DNA of 64,000 nt from Pseudomonadota bacterium (GCA_023433705.1 JAEYUC010000095.1:62001-126000), one strand, 5' to 3'; shown: positions 51,877 to 60,819, numbered from the stretch's first letter. Notes: generated by a model not told the origin, from the sequence alone. Made by a program: numbers and translations.

Positions 51877-52512
51877 CTACTTCGCCGAAGGGTCGATGGA
51901 GAGAATCCCGCGCCCCAGCGCCAGCGTCACCGCGTGGGTCCGATCGTTCGCCCCGAGCTTGGCGGCGATGCGCTTCATGTGGGCCTTGATGGTTTCTTCT
52001 GTGATCGCGAGACGCATACCGATTTCGCGGTTCGAATTGCCCGACGCTACCAGCGCAAGCACTTCCACTTCGCGTTGTGAAAGGCCCTCGTCGCCGCGAT
52101 GCGCCGCGAGCATGCTGGCGACTTCCGCGGGTATGCGCCGGTGGCCGAGATGGACGGCGCGGATCGTATCCAGCAACTCCCTGCGCACCGCCCCCTTCAG
52201 GACGTAGGCAAGCGCGCCAGCCTTCAGTGCACGTTGCGCGAGCACGTCGCCGCCGTAGGTAGTCAGGATGATGATGCGTGCCTCCGGGAATTCGTGGCGA
52301 ATCGCGGACAAGGCATCGATGCCGCTCATCCCGGGCATCTGGATGTCGAGAAGGGTGATGTCCGGCCTGACGCTTCGGAATTGGTGGATCGCCTCCGCGC
52401 CCGTGGAGGCCTCGCCAGCCAGTGTCATGTCGTCCTGGCCGGAGATGAGCGCGGCGATTCCTTCCCTCAGCAGTGGGTGATCGTCCACGGCGAGTATGCG
52501 GATGGTTGTCAT
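51877..52512 (-). CDS. NarL/LuxR-family response regulator, partner of the propeller kinase
   Basis: 211 aa from ATG 52512. A receiver (LAVDDHPLLREG; Asp in TLLDIQMPGMSG; Lys in VLKGAV) and a C-terminal HTH (LSQREVEVLALVASGNSNREIGMRLAITEETIKAHMKRI). HisKA_3 kinases pair with NarL-type regulators, so the convergent sensor is almost certainly its partner although it is encoded on the other strand, with the stop codons directly abutting. The likely target is the divergent six-gene operon from 52648 onwards, 135 bp away. Confidence 0.92.
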   Translation of the reverse strand: MTTIRILAVDDHPLLREGIAALISGQDDMTLAGEASTGAEAIHQFRSVRPDITLLDIQMPGMSGIDALSAIRHEFPEARIIILTTYGGDVLAQRALKAGALAYVLKGAVRRELLDTIRAVHLGHRRIPAEVASMLAAHRGDEGLSQREVEVLALVASGNSNREIGMRLAITEETIKAHMKRIAAKLGANDRTHAVTLALGRGILSIDPSAK

Positions 52513-52647
52513 GGCCTCGGATCGTCGATCCATGAGGATGGTAACCCGGTTTCATCCTTTCAGCGCGACTGGATAACATCGAACCGCACGTGACGGTGCC
52601 CCCTTTCGGGGAATGCGCGCTTCGCATCCCCGCGGCACGATCGTCAC

Positions 52648-53760
52648 ATGCGGCACGGGAAAGTAGTTTGGCGAAGCGCGATGGCATTCTTGCCGCTGGC
52701 AGTGCTCGGCTACCTGTGCCTGTGGCCCGTTCCCGCACAACCCGTCGCGTGGAAAGCACCGATGCCTCCCGGTTACACCGGGGTGCATGCCTCCAATACC
52801 AGGCTTGCGGACCTGCACACCATCGAAATCGGCCGCGAGTTCGGGCCGGAGCACATGGCGATCGGACCGGACGGCAAACTCTACGCAGCGATGACCAGCG
52901 GCAATCTGCTGCGCATGGAACCCGACGGTTCGCACCAGGAGATATTCGCGAGTACGGGCGGGCGCGTGCTGGGATTCGCATTCGACGTCGACGGACGAAT
53001 GATCGCCGCGGATGCCATGAAGGGTCTGCTCATCATTGGTGCGAATGGTCACGTGGATCTGCTCACGGACCAGGTCAGACCCGGCGATCCGGTCAGCTAC
53101 GCGAACTCGGTCGTCGTCGCCGGCGACGGGACTATCTACTTCACCGACGCTTCGACCCGGTTCTCGCCCGCGGACTGGGGTGGTACCTATGAGGCAAGCG
53201 TACTCGACATCCTCGAGCAGGCCGCTTCCGGGCGGGTACTCGCCTACGAACCGGCCACCGGCTACACACGGATCGTCGCGGATGGTTTCTCGTTCGCGAA
53301 TGGCGTGGCCCTGTCCCGCGATGGCGACCGGTTGTTCGTCGCCGAGACCGGGAGGTATCGCATCTGGAGCATCGACAGCCGGGCGCGAGGCATCCACGTG
53401 GGGAGAAACACGGTCCAGGCCTCGGTACTGCTCGACAATCTACCCGGCTATCCCGACAACCTCATGCGGGGACGCGATGGCCGGATCTGGGTCGGCTTGT
53501 TCCGCCCGCGCAACCCCGCGGCGGATGGTCTGTCGGATCACCCATTCATGCGAACCGTATTGCTGCGGCTGCCGCGGTCGTGGCTGCCCGTCGGCAAACC
53601 GCATGGCCACGTATTTGCTTTCCTCGAAAGCGGACAGGTCATCGAAGACCTGCAGGATCCCGCGGGCGCGTACTCACAAACCACCGGCGCCACTGAAACC
53701 GCGGAGCGGCTCTACATACACAGCCTGCACGCCCCGACGATCGGCTGGGTGGCGCGATGA
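52648..53760 (+). CDS. Membrane-anchored SMP-30/strictosidine-synthase-like protein
   Basis: 370 aa. One N-terminal membrane anchor (about residues 9-27), then a six-bladed propeller of the SMP-30/gluconolactonase/strictosidine synthase type: FAFDVDGRMIAADAMKGLL, YANSVVVAGDGTIYFTDAST, FANGVALSRDGDRLFVAETGRYRIW. Such proteins hydrolyse lactones or organophosphates or act in secondary metabolism. It is the first gene of a six-gene operon joined by ATGA overlaps, possibly controlled by the divergent LuxR-type regulator. Substrate unknown. Confidence 0.85.
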   Translation: MRHGKVVWRSAMAFLPLAVLGYLCLWPVPAQPVAWKAPMPPGYTGVHASNTRLADLHTIEIGREFGPEHMAIGPDGKLYAAMTSGNLLRMEPDGSHQEIFASTGGRVLGFAFDVDGRMIAADAMKGLLIIGANGHVDLLTDQVRPGDPVSYANSVVVAGDGTIYFTDASTRFSPADWGGTYEASVLDILEQAASGRVLAYEPATGYTRIVADGFSFANGVALSRDGDRLFVAETGRYRIWSIDSRARGIHVGRNTVQASVLLDNLPGYPDNLMRGRDGRIWVGLFRPRNPAADGLSDHPFMRTVLLRLPRSWLPVGKPHGHVFAFLESGQVIEDLQDPAGAYSQTTGATETAERLYIHSLHAPTIGWVAR

Positions 53761-54335
53761 GGCGTGCATGGATCACCCCCATTGCACTGTGCACGTCCGC
53801 ATGCACGCCGATCGCCAGCGTTCCATTTCAGGAGACCTCGCTAGAGGACATCTACGTCCTGCGAAGCATTCGCGAGCCCGCGGCATCCATACCCGGAGTG
53901 TGCGCATCTTCGAAGACAGGCTTCGAGCCTTTTGCATCGGACATGGAACGCGCGTTTGCGTTCTGGAGCGTTGCCGTGAATGCAGATGACGGTCGGATCG
54001 TGGATGCGCAGGTGCGCCGCGTTGCAGCGCTGCATGCCTGCATGGGTCCGACATCCGAGAGAGCGCGCCAGAACTTCCACGCCGAAATCGAGATGAATGG
54101 CATGGCTTTCAGCGGCCGCGGAGAGTGCATGGCGCTGATGCTCGATACGCCCGAGGCGGGTCTGTTCCCGGTGCGCTGCCAACTGGTGTTGAGCGGCCTT
54201 CCGCCTCCGTACGTCGGCGGCACGCTTACTACCAACACGATGACCAGTGCGGCGGCTTTCGGTGGCGAGACTGAGCCGCCGGGGTATGCGCAGGCATCGA
54301 TCGCCACCATTCGTCTGTGGAGGATCAAGCAATGA
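53757..54335 (+). CDS. Exported protein of unknown function in the oxygenase operon
   Basis: 192 aa. A short basic/hydrophobic leader (MRRAWITPIALCTSACTPIA) could be a signal peptide or weak lipobox with Cys12/Cys16; the lipobox is not canonical. The mature part has several Cys (VCASSK, HACMGP, GECMAL, VRCQLV) and no identified fold. It overlaps both neighbours by 4 nt. Presumably periplasmic and tied to the same pathway, but no function is assigned. Confidence 0.65.
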   Translation: MRRAWITPIALCTSACTPIASVPFQETSLEDIYVLRSIREPAASIPGVCASSKTGFEPFASDMERAFAFWSVAVNADDGRIVDAQVRRVAALHACMGPTSERARQNFHAEIEMNGMAFSGRGECMALMLDTPEAGLFPVRCQLVLSGLPPPYVGGTLTTNTMTSAAAFGGETEPPGYAQASIATIRLWRIKQ

Positions 54336-55183
54336 GCGAACGACCGAGCTCCGATGGGGCCGATTTCCAGCGACGCGGCATCATCCAGGCGGCCGGGTTC
54401 GCCATGGTGGGTGGATTGCTGCAAGCGGCAACCACGCCGAGCACCGCGGCCTCGTCGCCAACCGCGACCAATCCCAACGCGCGCAACAATGGCCCGCTCG
54501 GCGCGCGATTGCAGGGCGTGCAGCATTTCGGCCTCACGGTCCAGGACATGGAACGCGCCTTCGAGTTCTATACCGAAGTGCTGGGAGGGACGGAAGTGAT
54601 GCGCGACGGCGACTTCCACGGAGAGCGGATACACAACACGCTGCTCACCGACCAGGAGATCGAGGCGCGCGCGCGGCAAGTGAACCCGCGCACGATGGGC
54701 ATTCCGGATCTGCGAGGTGGCGCGCAACGGTTGGACGTGCGCTTCATCCAGTTCGACAACGTCGTCATCGAACTACTCAAGTACCGAGACGCCGCGCAGA
54801 CCGCCGGCGGCGACGCCACGTTCGCGGAGCCGCTCGACCACATGAGCCCCGCGTTCCCACGCATGATGCACATCTGCTTCCACATCGGCGACGACGTGGA
54901 CTTCAACAAGTTCATCGCGGATCTCGAAGCCGAGTCCGCGCGGCGCGGCATGACCCAGGTGCGCGCCAACCGCGTGGTCACCGTGACCTCGGAAGAGGAG
55001 CGTCGCGCAGCACCGCTCGAAGCCAACAGCAACGGGATCACCGAAGGCCGTTCAAACGGCTGGCGGCTGATCTACTGCAAGGGTTGCGAAGGCGAGCAGC
55101 TCGAATTCGTGCAGGCGCTCGGGCCGGTCAAGCAGATTTTCGACAGCGCGGCTGCTCGCAGGCGTGGCGGAATCGGAGCATGA
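54332..55183 (+). CDS. Tat-exported VOC-family (glyoxalase/dioxygenase-like) protein
   Basis: 283 aa. An N-terminal Tat-like motif FQRRGIIQAAG with a hydrophobic stretch and AAS cleavage region precedes a vicinal-oxygen-chelate fold. The first module starts QGVQHFGLTVQDMERAFEFYTEVLGG, with later MMHICFHIGDD, and QLEFVQALG near the C-terminus; His in QHFG, His in MHICFH and the Glu in GEQLEF fit the usual two-His-one-Glu metal site. The reaction could be dioxygenase or isomerase. Overlaps its neighbours by 4 nt on both sides. Confidence 0.8.
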   Translation: MSERPSSDGADFQRRGIIQAAGFAMVGGLLQAATTPSTAASSPTATNPNARNNGPLGARLQGVQHFGLTVQDMERAFEFYTEVLGGTEVMRDGDFHGERIHNTLLTDQEIEARARQVNPRTMGIPDLRGGAQRLDVRFIQFDNVVIELLKYRDAAQTAGGDATFAEPLDHMSPAFPRMMHICFHIGDDVDFNKFIADLEAESARRGMTQVRANRVVTVTSEEERRAAPLEANSNGITEGRSNGWRLIYCKGCEGEQLEFVQALGPVKQIFDSAAARRRGGIGA

Positions 55184-56529
55184 ACGCCGCAGCCAATCGC
55201 TCGAACCCCTATCTGAGCGGCGTTCACGCCCCCATGCGGTCCGAGTTGACGCTCGAGGAACTGAGCGTTACGGGCACGATTCCGCCCGAGCTCGACGGGC
55301 GATACCTGCGCATGGGTCCGAATCCGATGAAGCCCGATCCTGCGAAGTATCACTGGTTTTCCGGAGACGGAATGATCCACGGCATCCGGATCCAGAACGG
55401 TCGGGCGCTTTGGTATCGGAATCGCTGGATTCGATCGGCGGCCGTCAGCCATGCGCTCGACGAGCCGCGGGTAGATGGGCCACGCAATGCCTTCGACACC
55501 GTCAACACGAATGTCGTCGGCTTCGCGGGCAAGACACTCGGCCTGGTGGAGGCGGGCAGCACGCCTGTGGAGATCGGCGATCACCTGGAGACGGAGCGAT
55601 ACACCGACTTCGGCGGCACTCTGCACGGCAGTTTCACGGCGCATCCGCACGTGGATCCACTCACCGGTGAGATGCACGGCATCTGCTACGACGTAAGCCG
55701 AAGACATGGCATTCGCTACGTGGTGGTGATGCCGAATGGGAAGGTACGCCGCGAAGTGCGTATTCCTATCTGGCATGCGCCGATGGTGCACGACTCCGCC
55801 TTCACACAACGATTTGCCGTCATCCTCGATCTGCCCGTTACGTTTTCGTTGTGGGCGGGGATGACGGGTCATCCCTTTCCCTATCGGTGGAGAAGTTCAC
55901 GCGCCGCGCGCGTCGGCTTGTTGCCGCGCGAAGGAGGAGCAGAGGACGTCATCTGGTGCCCAATCGATCCCTGTTATGTGTTTCACGCGATCAACAGCTA
56001 CGACTCGCCGGATGGCCGCGTGATCCTGGATGTCATCGTTCACGACCGCATGTTCTCGCGCATCAAGGCCGGTCCCGATTCGCAAAGCTGCACATTGGAG
56101 CGCTGGATACTCGACCCGGAGACTCGCAAGGTCGAGCGGATCATGCTCGATGCGGCGCCGCAGGAATTTCCGCGTCCCGACGAGCGTCGACTGGGTCTGC
56201 CTTACCGGTTCGCATACACGATGGCAATGTCGGGTTGGTTCCTTGGCACGGGCCTCTACAAACACGATCTCGAGATCGGGACTCGTAAGACTCATGACTT
56301 CGGCCCGCGATGCCATCCCTGCGAATTCATGTTCGTGCCCGCGCACGCGGAAGCGGGCGAGGACGAAGGTTGGCTGTTGGGTTTCGTCATCGATACCGAT
56401 GCACGCGCCACCGACCTCGTCATCCTGAACGCGCGCGACTTCGAAGGCGCGCCGCAAGCCAGCGTGCGCATTCCTCACATCGTCCCGCCAGGATTCCATG
56501 GCAACTGGTTGCGGACGCAAGCCCAATGA
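55180..56529 (+). CDS. Carotenoid-oxygenase family protein (carotenoid/lignostilbene-cleavage type)
   Basis: 449 aa, the size of bacterial carotenoid and lignostilbene cleavage dioxygenases; no signal peptide. The four Fe(II)-binding His are in the expected blocks: FTAHPHVDP, MVHDSAFTQ, YVFHAINSYD and the near-terminal PPGFHGNW. The N-terminal ELDGRYLRMGPNPM is typical. The enzyme cleaves a conjugated double bond of carotenoids, apocarotenoids or phenylpropenoid stilbenes with O2. The substrate is not predictable from sequence. It is the core enzyme of the ATGA-linked operon. Confidence 0.9.
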   Translation: MNAAANRSNPYLSGVHAPMRSELTLEELSVTGTIPPELDGRYLRMGPNPMKPDPAKYHWFSGDGMIHGIRIQNGRALWYRNRWIRSAAVSHALDEPRVDGPRNAFDTVNTNVVGFAGKTLGLVEAGSTPVEIGDHLETERYTDFGGTLHGSFTAHPHVDPLTGEMHGICYDVSRRHGIRYVVVMPNGKVRREVRIPIWHAPMVHDSAFTQRFAVILDLPVTFSLWAGMTGHPFPYRWRSSRAARVGLLPREGGAEDVIWCPIDPCYVFHAINSYDSPDGRVILDVIVHDRMFSRIKAGPDSQSCTLERWILDPETRKVERIMLDAAPQEFPRPDERRLGLPYRFAYTMAMSGWFLGTGLYKHDLEIGTRKTHDFGPRCHPCEFMFVPAHAEAGEDEGWLLGFVIDTDARATDLVILNARDFEGAPQASVRIPHIVPPGFHGNWLRTQAQ

Positions 56530-56960
56530 AGCCACAGGAGAGACTCATGCATCGATTTTCTACTCTTGGAAGCCTGTTGCTGGCGCTTGCTGCGGCCGCT
56601 GTGGGCGGCGGAATAGCCAACGCTCGCGAGCCCGGCATTCGCTACGACCAGATTCCGGAAGCGGCGTTTGCGGTCGTGGCCGAGGTGCGGGCGAGAAAGG
56701 GAAAGGAGGCGGAATTGCGCGAGATTACTCTCGCGCTCGTGGCCAAGGTTCGGGCCGAACCTAACAACCTTCTCTATTTCCTGCAGGAAGACCGCGAATC
56801 GCCAGGGCATTTCGTGTTCTACGAGATCTTTGCCACACGAATGGACTTCGACGCCCACAACGCGACGCCCCATGTGCAAGCGTGGTTCAAACGACTCCCC
56901 GAACTCGCCGAAGGTGGAGTGCAGGTGACGCGACTCCAGATCCTGGGTAACCGGCCATGA
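56526..56960 (+). CDS. Exported ABM-type monooxygenase-like protein
   Basis: 144 aa. A signal peptide or anchor (about residues 9-33, ending ANA) precedes an antibiotic-biosynthesis-monooxygenase ferredoxin-like fold: AFAVVAEVRARKGKEAELREI, NNLLYFLQEDRESPGHFVFYEIF, HNATPHVQAWF. Relatives include quinol monooxygenases and heme-degrading enzymes that need no cofactor. The signal peptide is unusual for this family and suggests a periplasmic reaction. Overlapped by 4 nt on both sides. Confidence 0.85.
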   Translation: MKPQERLMHRFSTLGSLLLALAAAAVGGGIANAREPGIRYDQIPEAAFAVVAEVRARKGKEAELREITLALVAKVRAEPNNLLYFLQEDRESPGHFVFYEIFATRMDFDAHNATPHVQAWFKRLPELAEGGVQVTRLQILGNRP

Positions 56961-57721
56961 GGAGCACTCTGATGTCCACCGCGATCCTGGCGATGAGTGC
57001 GGCGTCCGCGGGAGGTGTGCCGATCGACGAAACCCGTGCGACGGTCGTCCTCGTTCACGGTGCTTTCGTCGACGGATCGGGCTGGGCGGGTGTGCATCGG
57101 CGGCTAATCGATGCCGGCTATCCGGTCATCGTCGTCCAGAATCCGACCAACTCATTGTCCGAAGACGTTGCCTACACGCGGCGCGCAATCGCCGCGGCTG
57201 CAGGGACCGTGGTCCTGGTCGGCCATTCCTACGGGGGTGTCGTCATCACCGAGGCGGGGAATGATCCCAAGGTGTCGGCGCTCGTGTATGTCGCGGCGTT
57301 CATGCCGGACGAAGGTGAATCGGTTTCGTCAATGATCGGAACTCCGCCTCCTGGCGCACAGGGTCCACCCATTCTTCCGCCGCGGGACGGTTACCTGTTC
57401 CTCGATCGATCGAAATTTCACGAGGCCTTCGCGGCGGACGTGGATCCAGAGCTCGCGCATCTCATGGCGGACTCGCAGGTGCCCTGGGGCGTGCAGGCCA
57501 TGAGTGGAAAGGTCGGAAAGGCGGCATGGAAGGAGAAGCCGAGCTGGTTTCTCGTGGCGCAGGACGATCATGTCATCCCGCCCGATGCGCAACGGGGTAT
57601 GGCCGCTCGAGCAGGTGCGACCGTGCGTGCCGTGCCCGGCAGTCACGCGGTGTTCATTGCCAATCCGCAAGCCGTTGTCACGCTGATCGAACTGGCCGCG
57701 AAGTTTCGGCCGGAACCTTGA
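56957..57721 (+). CDS. Exported alpha/beta hydrolase, last gene of the oxygenase operon
   Basis: 254 aa with a probable signal peptide (residues 1-20). Alpha/beta hydrolase motifs: VVLVHGAFVDGSGWAGV, nucleophile in LVGHSYGGVV, acid in VAQDDHVIPPD and His in GSHAVFIANP. It resembles the salicylate-esterase/hydroxynitrile-lyase-like group (compact, HGAFVDGSGW motif). Probably hydrolyses an ester or lactone formed by the preceding oxygenases; that is inference. The ATGA overlap couples it to the ABM gene. Confidence 0.88.
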   Translation: MRSTLMSTAILAMSAASAGGVPIDETRATVVLVHGAFVDGSGWAGVHRRLIDAGYPVIVVQNPTNSLSEDVAYTRRAIAAAAGTVVLVGHSYGGVVITEAGNDPKVSALVYVAAFMPDEGESVSSMIGTPPPGAQGPPILPPRDGYLFLDRSKFHEAFAADVDPELAHLMADSQVPWGVQAMSGKVGKAAWKEKPSWFLVAQDDHVIPPDAQRGMAARAGATVRAVPGSHAVFIANPQAVVTLIELAAKFRPEP

Positions 57722-57815
57722 TTTTGTCGATGAACCGCGTGCACCGCGGCTTCGGGCGGTACCTGCCGCGTGAATCCCATAGCGGAATTCCACCTCTAGA
57801 GGAGTCTCGAAACAT

Positions 57816-57830
57816 GTGATCGTCGATCAC
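57816..57830. promoter_or_regulatory. Perfect 15-bp odd palindrome, candidate operator
   Basis: GTGATCG-T-CGATCAC reads the same on both strands around a central T, 7 bp arms. It stands about 230 bp before the DUF1592 start in otherwise unstructured sequence. A dimeric regulator site is plausible; the regulator is not known. Confidence 0.35.
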
Positions 57831-57868
57831 CTCGGTTGAGCGCAGCGATACTGGATGAAAGTTGGTCG

Positions 57869-57886
57869 CATACATGAATATGTATG
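57869..57886. promoter_or_regulatory. AT-rich palindrome CATACAT-GAAT-ATGTATG, candidate operator
   Basis: Seven-bp perfect arms separated by 4 nt, extended to GGTC/GACC with a slip of 2 nt, in an AT-rich patch uncommon in this GC-rich window. Location upstream of the DUF1592-DUF1552 genes suggests a regulator site for that unit. Confidence 0.4.
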
Positions 57887-58061
57887 ACCATCGAGTTCAC
57901 GCTGCGCGGCCCCCTGGATTCCCGACTTTCGCCGAGGTGGTCGCCTGAGAAATCGTCAGCTCCCGGGCAATCAAGCCGTCATCACACGGATGAACCTTCG
58001 CAAGACACCCGCCGCACCGCGCCTATTTGGTATCGTCGCCCGCGTGCAAGATACATCGAAC

Positions 58062-60797
58062 ATGTCGTGCCGCTCGCATGCTGCCGCACTGCGCTTTTGC
58101 GTTGCAGCGGCCCTGCTGTGTGGCGTCGCGCTGGCGGACGTCAAGAAGGAGTCCGCCGGCTTCTTCGACAAGTACTGCGGCGAATGCCACTACGAAGATG
58201 CGAATGGCGGCCTCGACGTGAGCATGCTGGATTTCGAGCCGGCCAATCACGACAACTTCGCCACGTGGGTGCGGATGCTCGATCGCGTCGCGGCGGGAGA
58301 AATGCCGCCGAAGAAGCGCGAGAAGCGTCCGACGCAGGCTGAGATTGCCGCGTTCACGCAGACCGTCGCGACCCCGCTCGCGAACTTCGAGAAGGACATC
58401 ACCGCGCGCGAGGGCCGCGCCATGCAGCGCCGGCTCAATCGCTACGAATACGAAAACGCGCTGCGCGACCTGCTGAACGTCCCGTGGGCGCAGGTCAGGG
58501 ACAAACTACCGCACGACGGCGAAGCGCACCGCTTCAACAAGAGCGGCGAGGCGCTCGACGTCTCCTTCGTGCAGATGGAGCGTTACCTGGCCGCGGCGGA
58601 TTACGCGATGCGCCAGGCGATGTCGGCGGCGTTCGAGCGGCCGAAGCCCGAGACGAGGCGCATCTACGCACGCGACGCCATCGGCCCGCGCTTCTACATG
58701 CCGCGCGAGAACGGCACGTTGCCGGACCGGCTCGTGTTCCCGGTGCTCGACTCGCATGCGCAGCCCGACGTGCGCGCGGGGCGTGCGCCGAACTCGAGCC
58801 CCGAGACGCGCGAGCGCGAGGCGGTGGGCAAGGTGGCCAGCATCTTCAGCGACGCGGGCCAGTACGCCTGGGGATTCAACGCGCCGGCCGCGGGTCGTTA
58901 TCGCATCCGGCTCAAGGGTTATTCGATCTGGGTGAGCGGCGGCGGCATCGGCCGCTGGTTCTACGAGGGGCAGGGCGACGAGAAGGCGCCTGTCTACTGG
59001 CTGCCCGTCTGGCATCGTCCCAACGCGGACGAGATCTGGCGCGGCCGCGACAACGAGCCCATCGGCATCTACGCGCGCAGCTCGGGCCAGACGCGCCCCG
59101 TGGGCGTCATGGACTTCACGCCGGATCCGACCGTCGGCGAAATAGAAGCACAGCTCGCGGGTGGCGAGACCATCCAGTCCGATGGAATGCGCCTGTTCCG
59201 CACGCGCGTGAACGGCACCGACGAGCAATACGTCAATCCGCTGGCGACGAAAGAAGGCATGCCCGGCTACGCGGTGCAGTGGCTGGAAATCACGGGGCCG
59301 CTCGACGACGAACGCGCCACCAGCGGCTACAAACTACTGTTCGGCGACTTGCCGATGCGCAAGCTCGGCGAAGGCGAAAAAGGCGGCGTGCCGCTCGAGA
59401 GGGTGGAGCCGTACAAACCACCGCCGGTGGGCGGGGCGACTTCCTTCGCGGGCCCGTTCGGGTTCCTGCGCAGCCCCGTCGTCAACGTGAACGTCGAAGT
59501 GGTCTCGAAGGCGCCGCAGCGCGACGCCGAACGGTTGCTGCGCAAGTTCATCGAAGCTGCGTACCGGCGTCCGGTCGCCGAGTCCGAAGTGCAACGGTTC
59601 CTCGGATTGTTCAAGCGCGAGTTCGCGCTGGGCTCGGGCTTCGCGCGCTCGATGCTCACCGCCTACACGGGCGTGCTGGTGTCGCCCGGCTACGTATACG
59701 TCGATGAAAAGCCCGGCAAGCTCGACGACTGGGCGCTCGCGACGCGCCTGTCGCTGTTCCTCTGGAACTCCACGCCCGACACCGCGCTGCGCGCCCGCGC
59801 GGCGCGCGGCGAATTGCGCAAGCCCGAGGTGTTGCGCGCCGAGACCGCGCGGCTGCTCGCGGATCCGAAGTCGCGCCGCTTCGTCGACGCCTTCACCGAC
59901 TACTGGCTCGACCTGCGCAAGATCGACGACACCTCGCCGTCGGCGACCATCTACAACGACTATGAACTCGACGAGCCGCTCAAGACCGCCGCGCTGGAAG
60001 AGACGCAGCTGTTCTTCGCCGAACTGCTGCGCGCGGATCTGCCGGCGCGCCACGTCGTCGCCTCGGATTTCACCTTCCTGAACGAGCGCCTCGCCCGGCA
60101 CTACGGCATTCCCGACGTCGTGGGCGCGAAGATGCGCCGCGTCGCGCTGCCGGAAAGCAGCGAGCGCGGCGGTTTGATGACGATGGCGAGCGTGCTCAAG
60201 GTCACCGCGAACGGCACGACGACTTCGCCGGTGCTGCGCGGCCACTGGATCACCGAGCGCATCTTCGGCATCGAGACGCGGCCGCCGCCGCCGAATGTGA
60301 AGGCCGTCGAACCGGACATTCGCGGCGCGGTGACGATCCGGCAGCAGCTCGCCAAACACCGCGAGCATCCGAGCTGCGCGTCGTGCCACATCAAGATGGA
60401 TCCCCCGGGGTTCGCGCTCGAGAGTTTCGACGTGATGGGCGCGCGCCGCGACCGTTATCGCGCGGTCGCGGACAACGTGAAGCCCGTGTCCGGCTTCGGC
60501 CTGAACGGCCAGGCCTTCGCGTTTCACTACGGACTGCCGGTCGACGCGTCCGGCGAACTGCCCGACGGGCGCGAATTCCGCGACATCAACGAGTTCAAGC
60601 GGCTCATCGCGAGCGACGAAAAATCGATCGCGCGCAATCTCGCCAAGCAGCTGATCGTCTACGGGACCGGCGCGCCGGTGCGTTTCACCGATCGCGACGA
60701 GCTCGAGCGGATCCTCGAACGCGCCAGCACGCGCCAGTACGGCGTGCGCACGCTGGTCGAGGAAATCGTCCACAGCGAATTGTTCCAGTCCAAGTGA
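58062..60797 (+). CDS. Secreted DUF1592-type protein with c-type heme motifs
   Basis: 911 aa from ATG 58062, which gives a good signal peptide (residues 1-25, ending ALA); ATG 57990 and GTG 58044 are alternatives. Domain order as in the planctomycete-type family: N-terminal cytochrome-c-like part with heme motif C39GEC42H43, DUF1587 (RRLNRYEYENALRDLL), a mid region with a sandwich-like fold (AGRYRIRLKGYSIW), DUF1592, DUF1588 (with a second CASCH in HPSCASCHIKMDPPG) and DUF1585 (AKQLIVYGTGAPV). The two CxxCH motifs suggest redox activity. Function is unknown. It is followed 22 nt later by DUF1552. Confidence 0.88.
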   Translation: MSCRSHAAALRFCVAAALLCGVALADVKKESAGFFDKYCGECHYEDANGGLDVSMLDFEPANHDNFATWVRMLDRVAAGEMPPKKREKRPTQAEIAAFTQTVATPLANFEKDITAREGRAMQRRLNRYEYENALRDLLNVPWAQVRDKLPHDGEAHRFNKSGEALDVSFVQMERYLAAADYAMRQAMSAAFERPKPETRRIYARDAIGPRFYMPRENGTLPDRLVFPVLDSHAQPDVRAGRAPNSSPETREREAVGKVASIFSDAGQYAWGFNAPAAGRYRIRLKGYSIWVSGGGIGRWFYEGQGDEKAPVYWLPVWHRPNADEIWRGRDNEPIGIYARSSGQTRPVGVMDFTPDPTVGEIEAQLAGGETIQSDGMRLFRTRVNGTDEQYVNPLATKEGMPGYAVQWLEITGPLDDERATSGYKLLFGDLPMRKLGEGEKGGVPLERVEPYKPPPVGGATSFAGPFGFLRSPVVNVNVEVVSKAPQRDAERLLRKFIEAAYRRPVAESEVQRFLGLFKREFALGSGFARSMLTAYTGVLVSPGYVYVDEKPGKLDDWALATRLSLFLWNSTPDTALRARAARGELRKPEVLRAETARLLADPKSRRFVDAFTDYWLDLRKIDDTSPSATIYNDYELDEPLKTAALEETQLFFAELLRADLPARHVVASDFTFLNERLARHYGIPDVVGAKMRRVALPESSERGGLMTMASVLKVTANGTTTSPVLRGHWITERIFGIETRPPPPNVKAVEPDIRGAVTIRQQLAKHREHPSCASCHIKMDPPGFALESFDVMGARRDRYRAVADNVKPVSGFGLNGQAFAFHYGLPVDASGELPDGREFRDINEFKRLIASDEKSIARNLAKQLIVYGTGAPVRFTDRDELERILERASTRQYGVRTLVEEIVHSELFQSK

Positions 60798-60819
60798 TGA
60801 CGAACGGAGCAGAGCCCAG

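Larger units (their letters stand above)
57722..58061. other. 340 bp intergenic region with several palindromes
   Basis: No gene is seen. Between the last gene of the oxygenase operon and the DUF1592 gene lie CCTCTAGAGG (57793-57802), GTGATCGTCGATCAC (57816-57830) and CATACATGAATATGTATG (57869-57886), plus an AGGAG followed by an immediate ATGTGA start-stop (57802-57819). A GCG-rich stretch just after the operon end could form a terminator-like stem but has no T-run. ATG 57990 in this region is in frame with the next gene and is an alternative start. Confidence 0.6.

Noticed and set aside
54247..55179. Long open frame running into the carotenoid oxygenase gene from 54247
   Set aside because: The first part is an Arg/Ala/His-rich shadow of the VOC gene in another frame; the family start is ATG 55180, which overlaps the VOC stop as ATGA.
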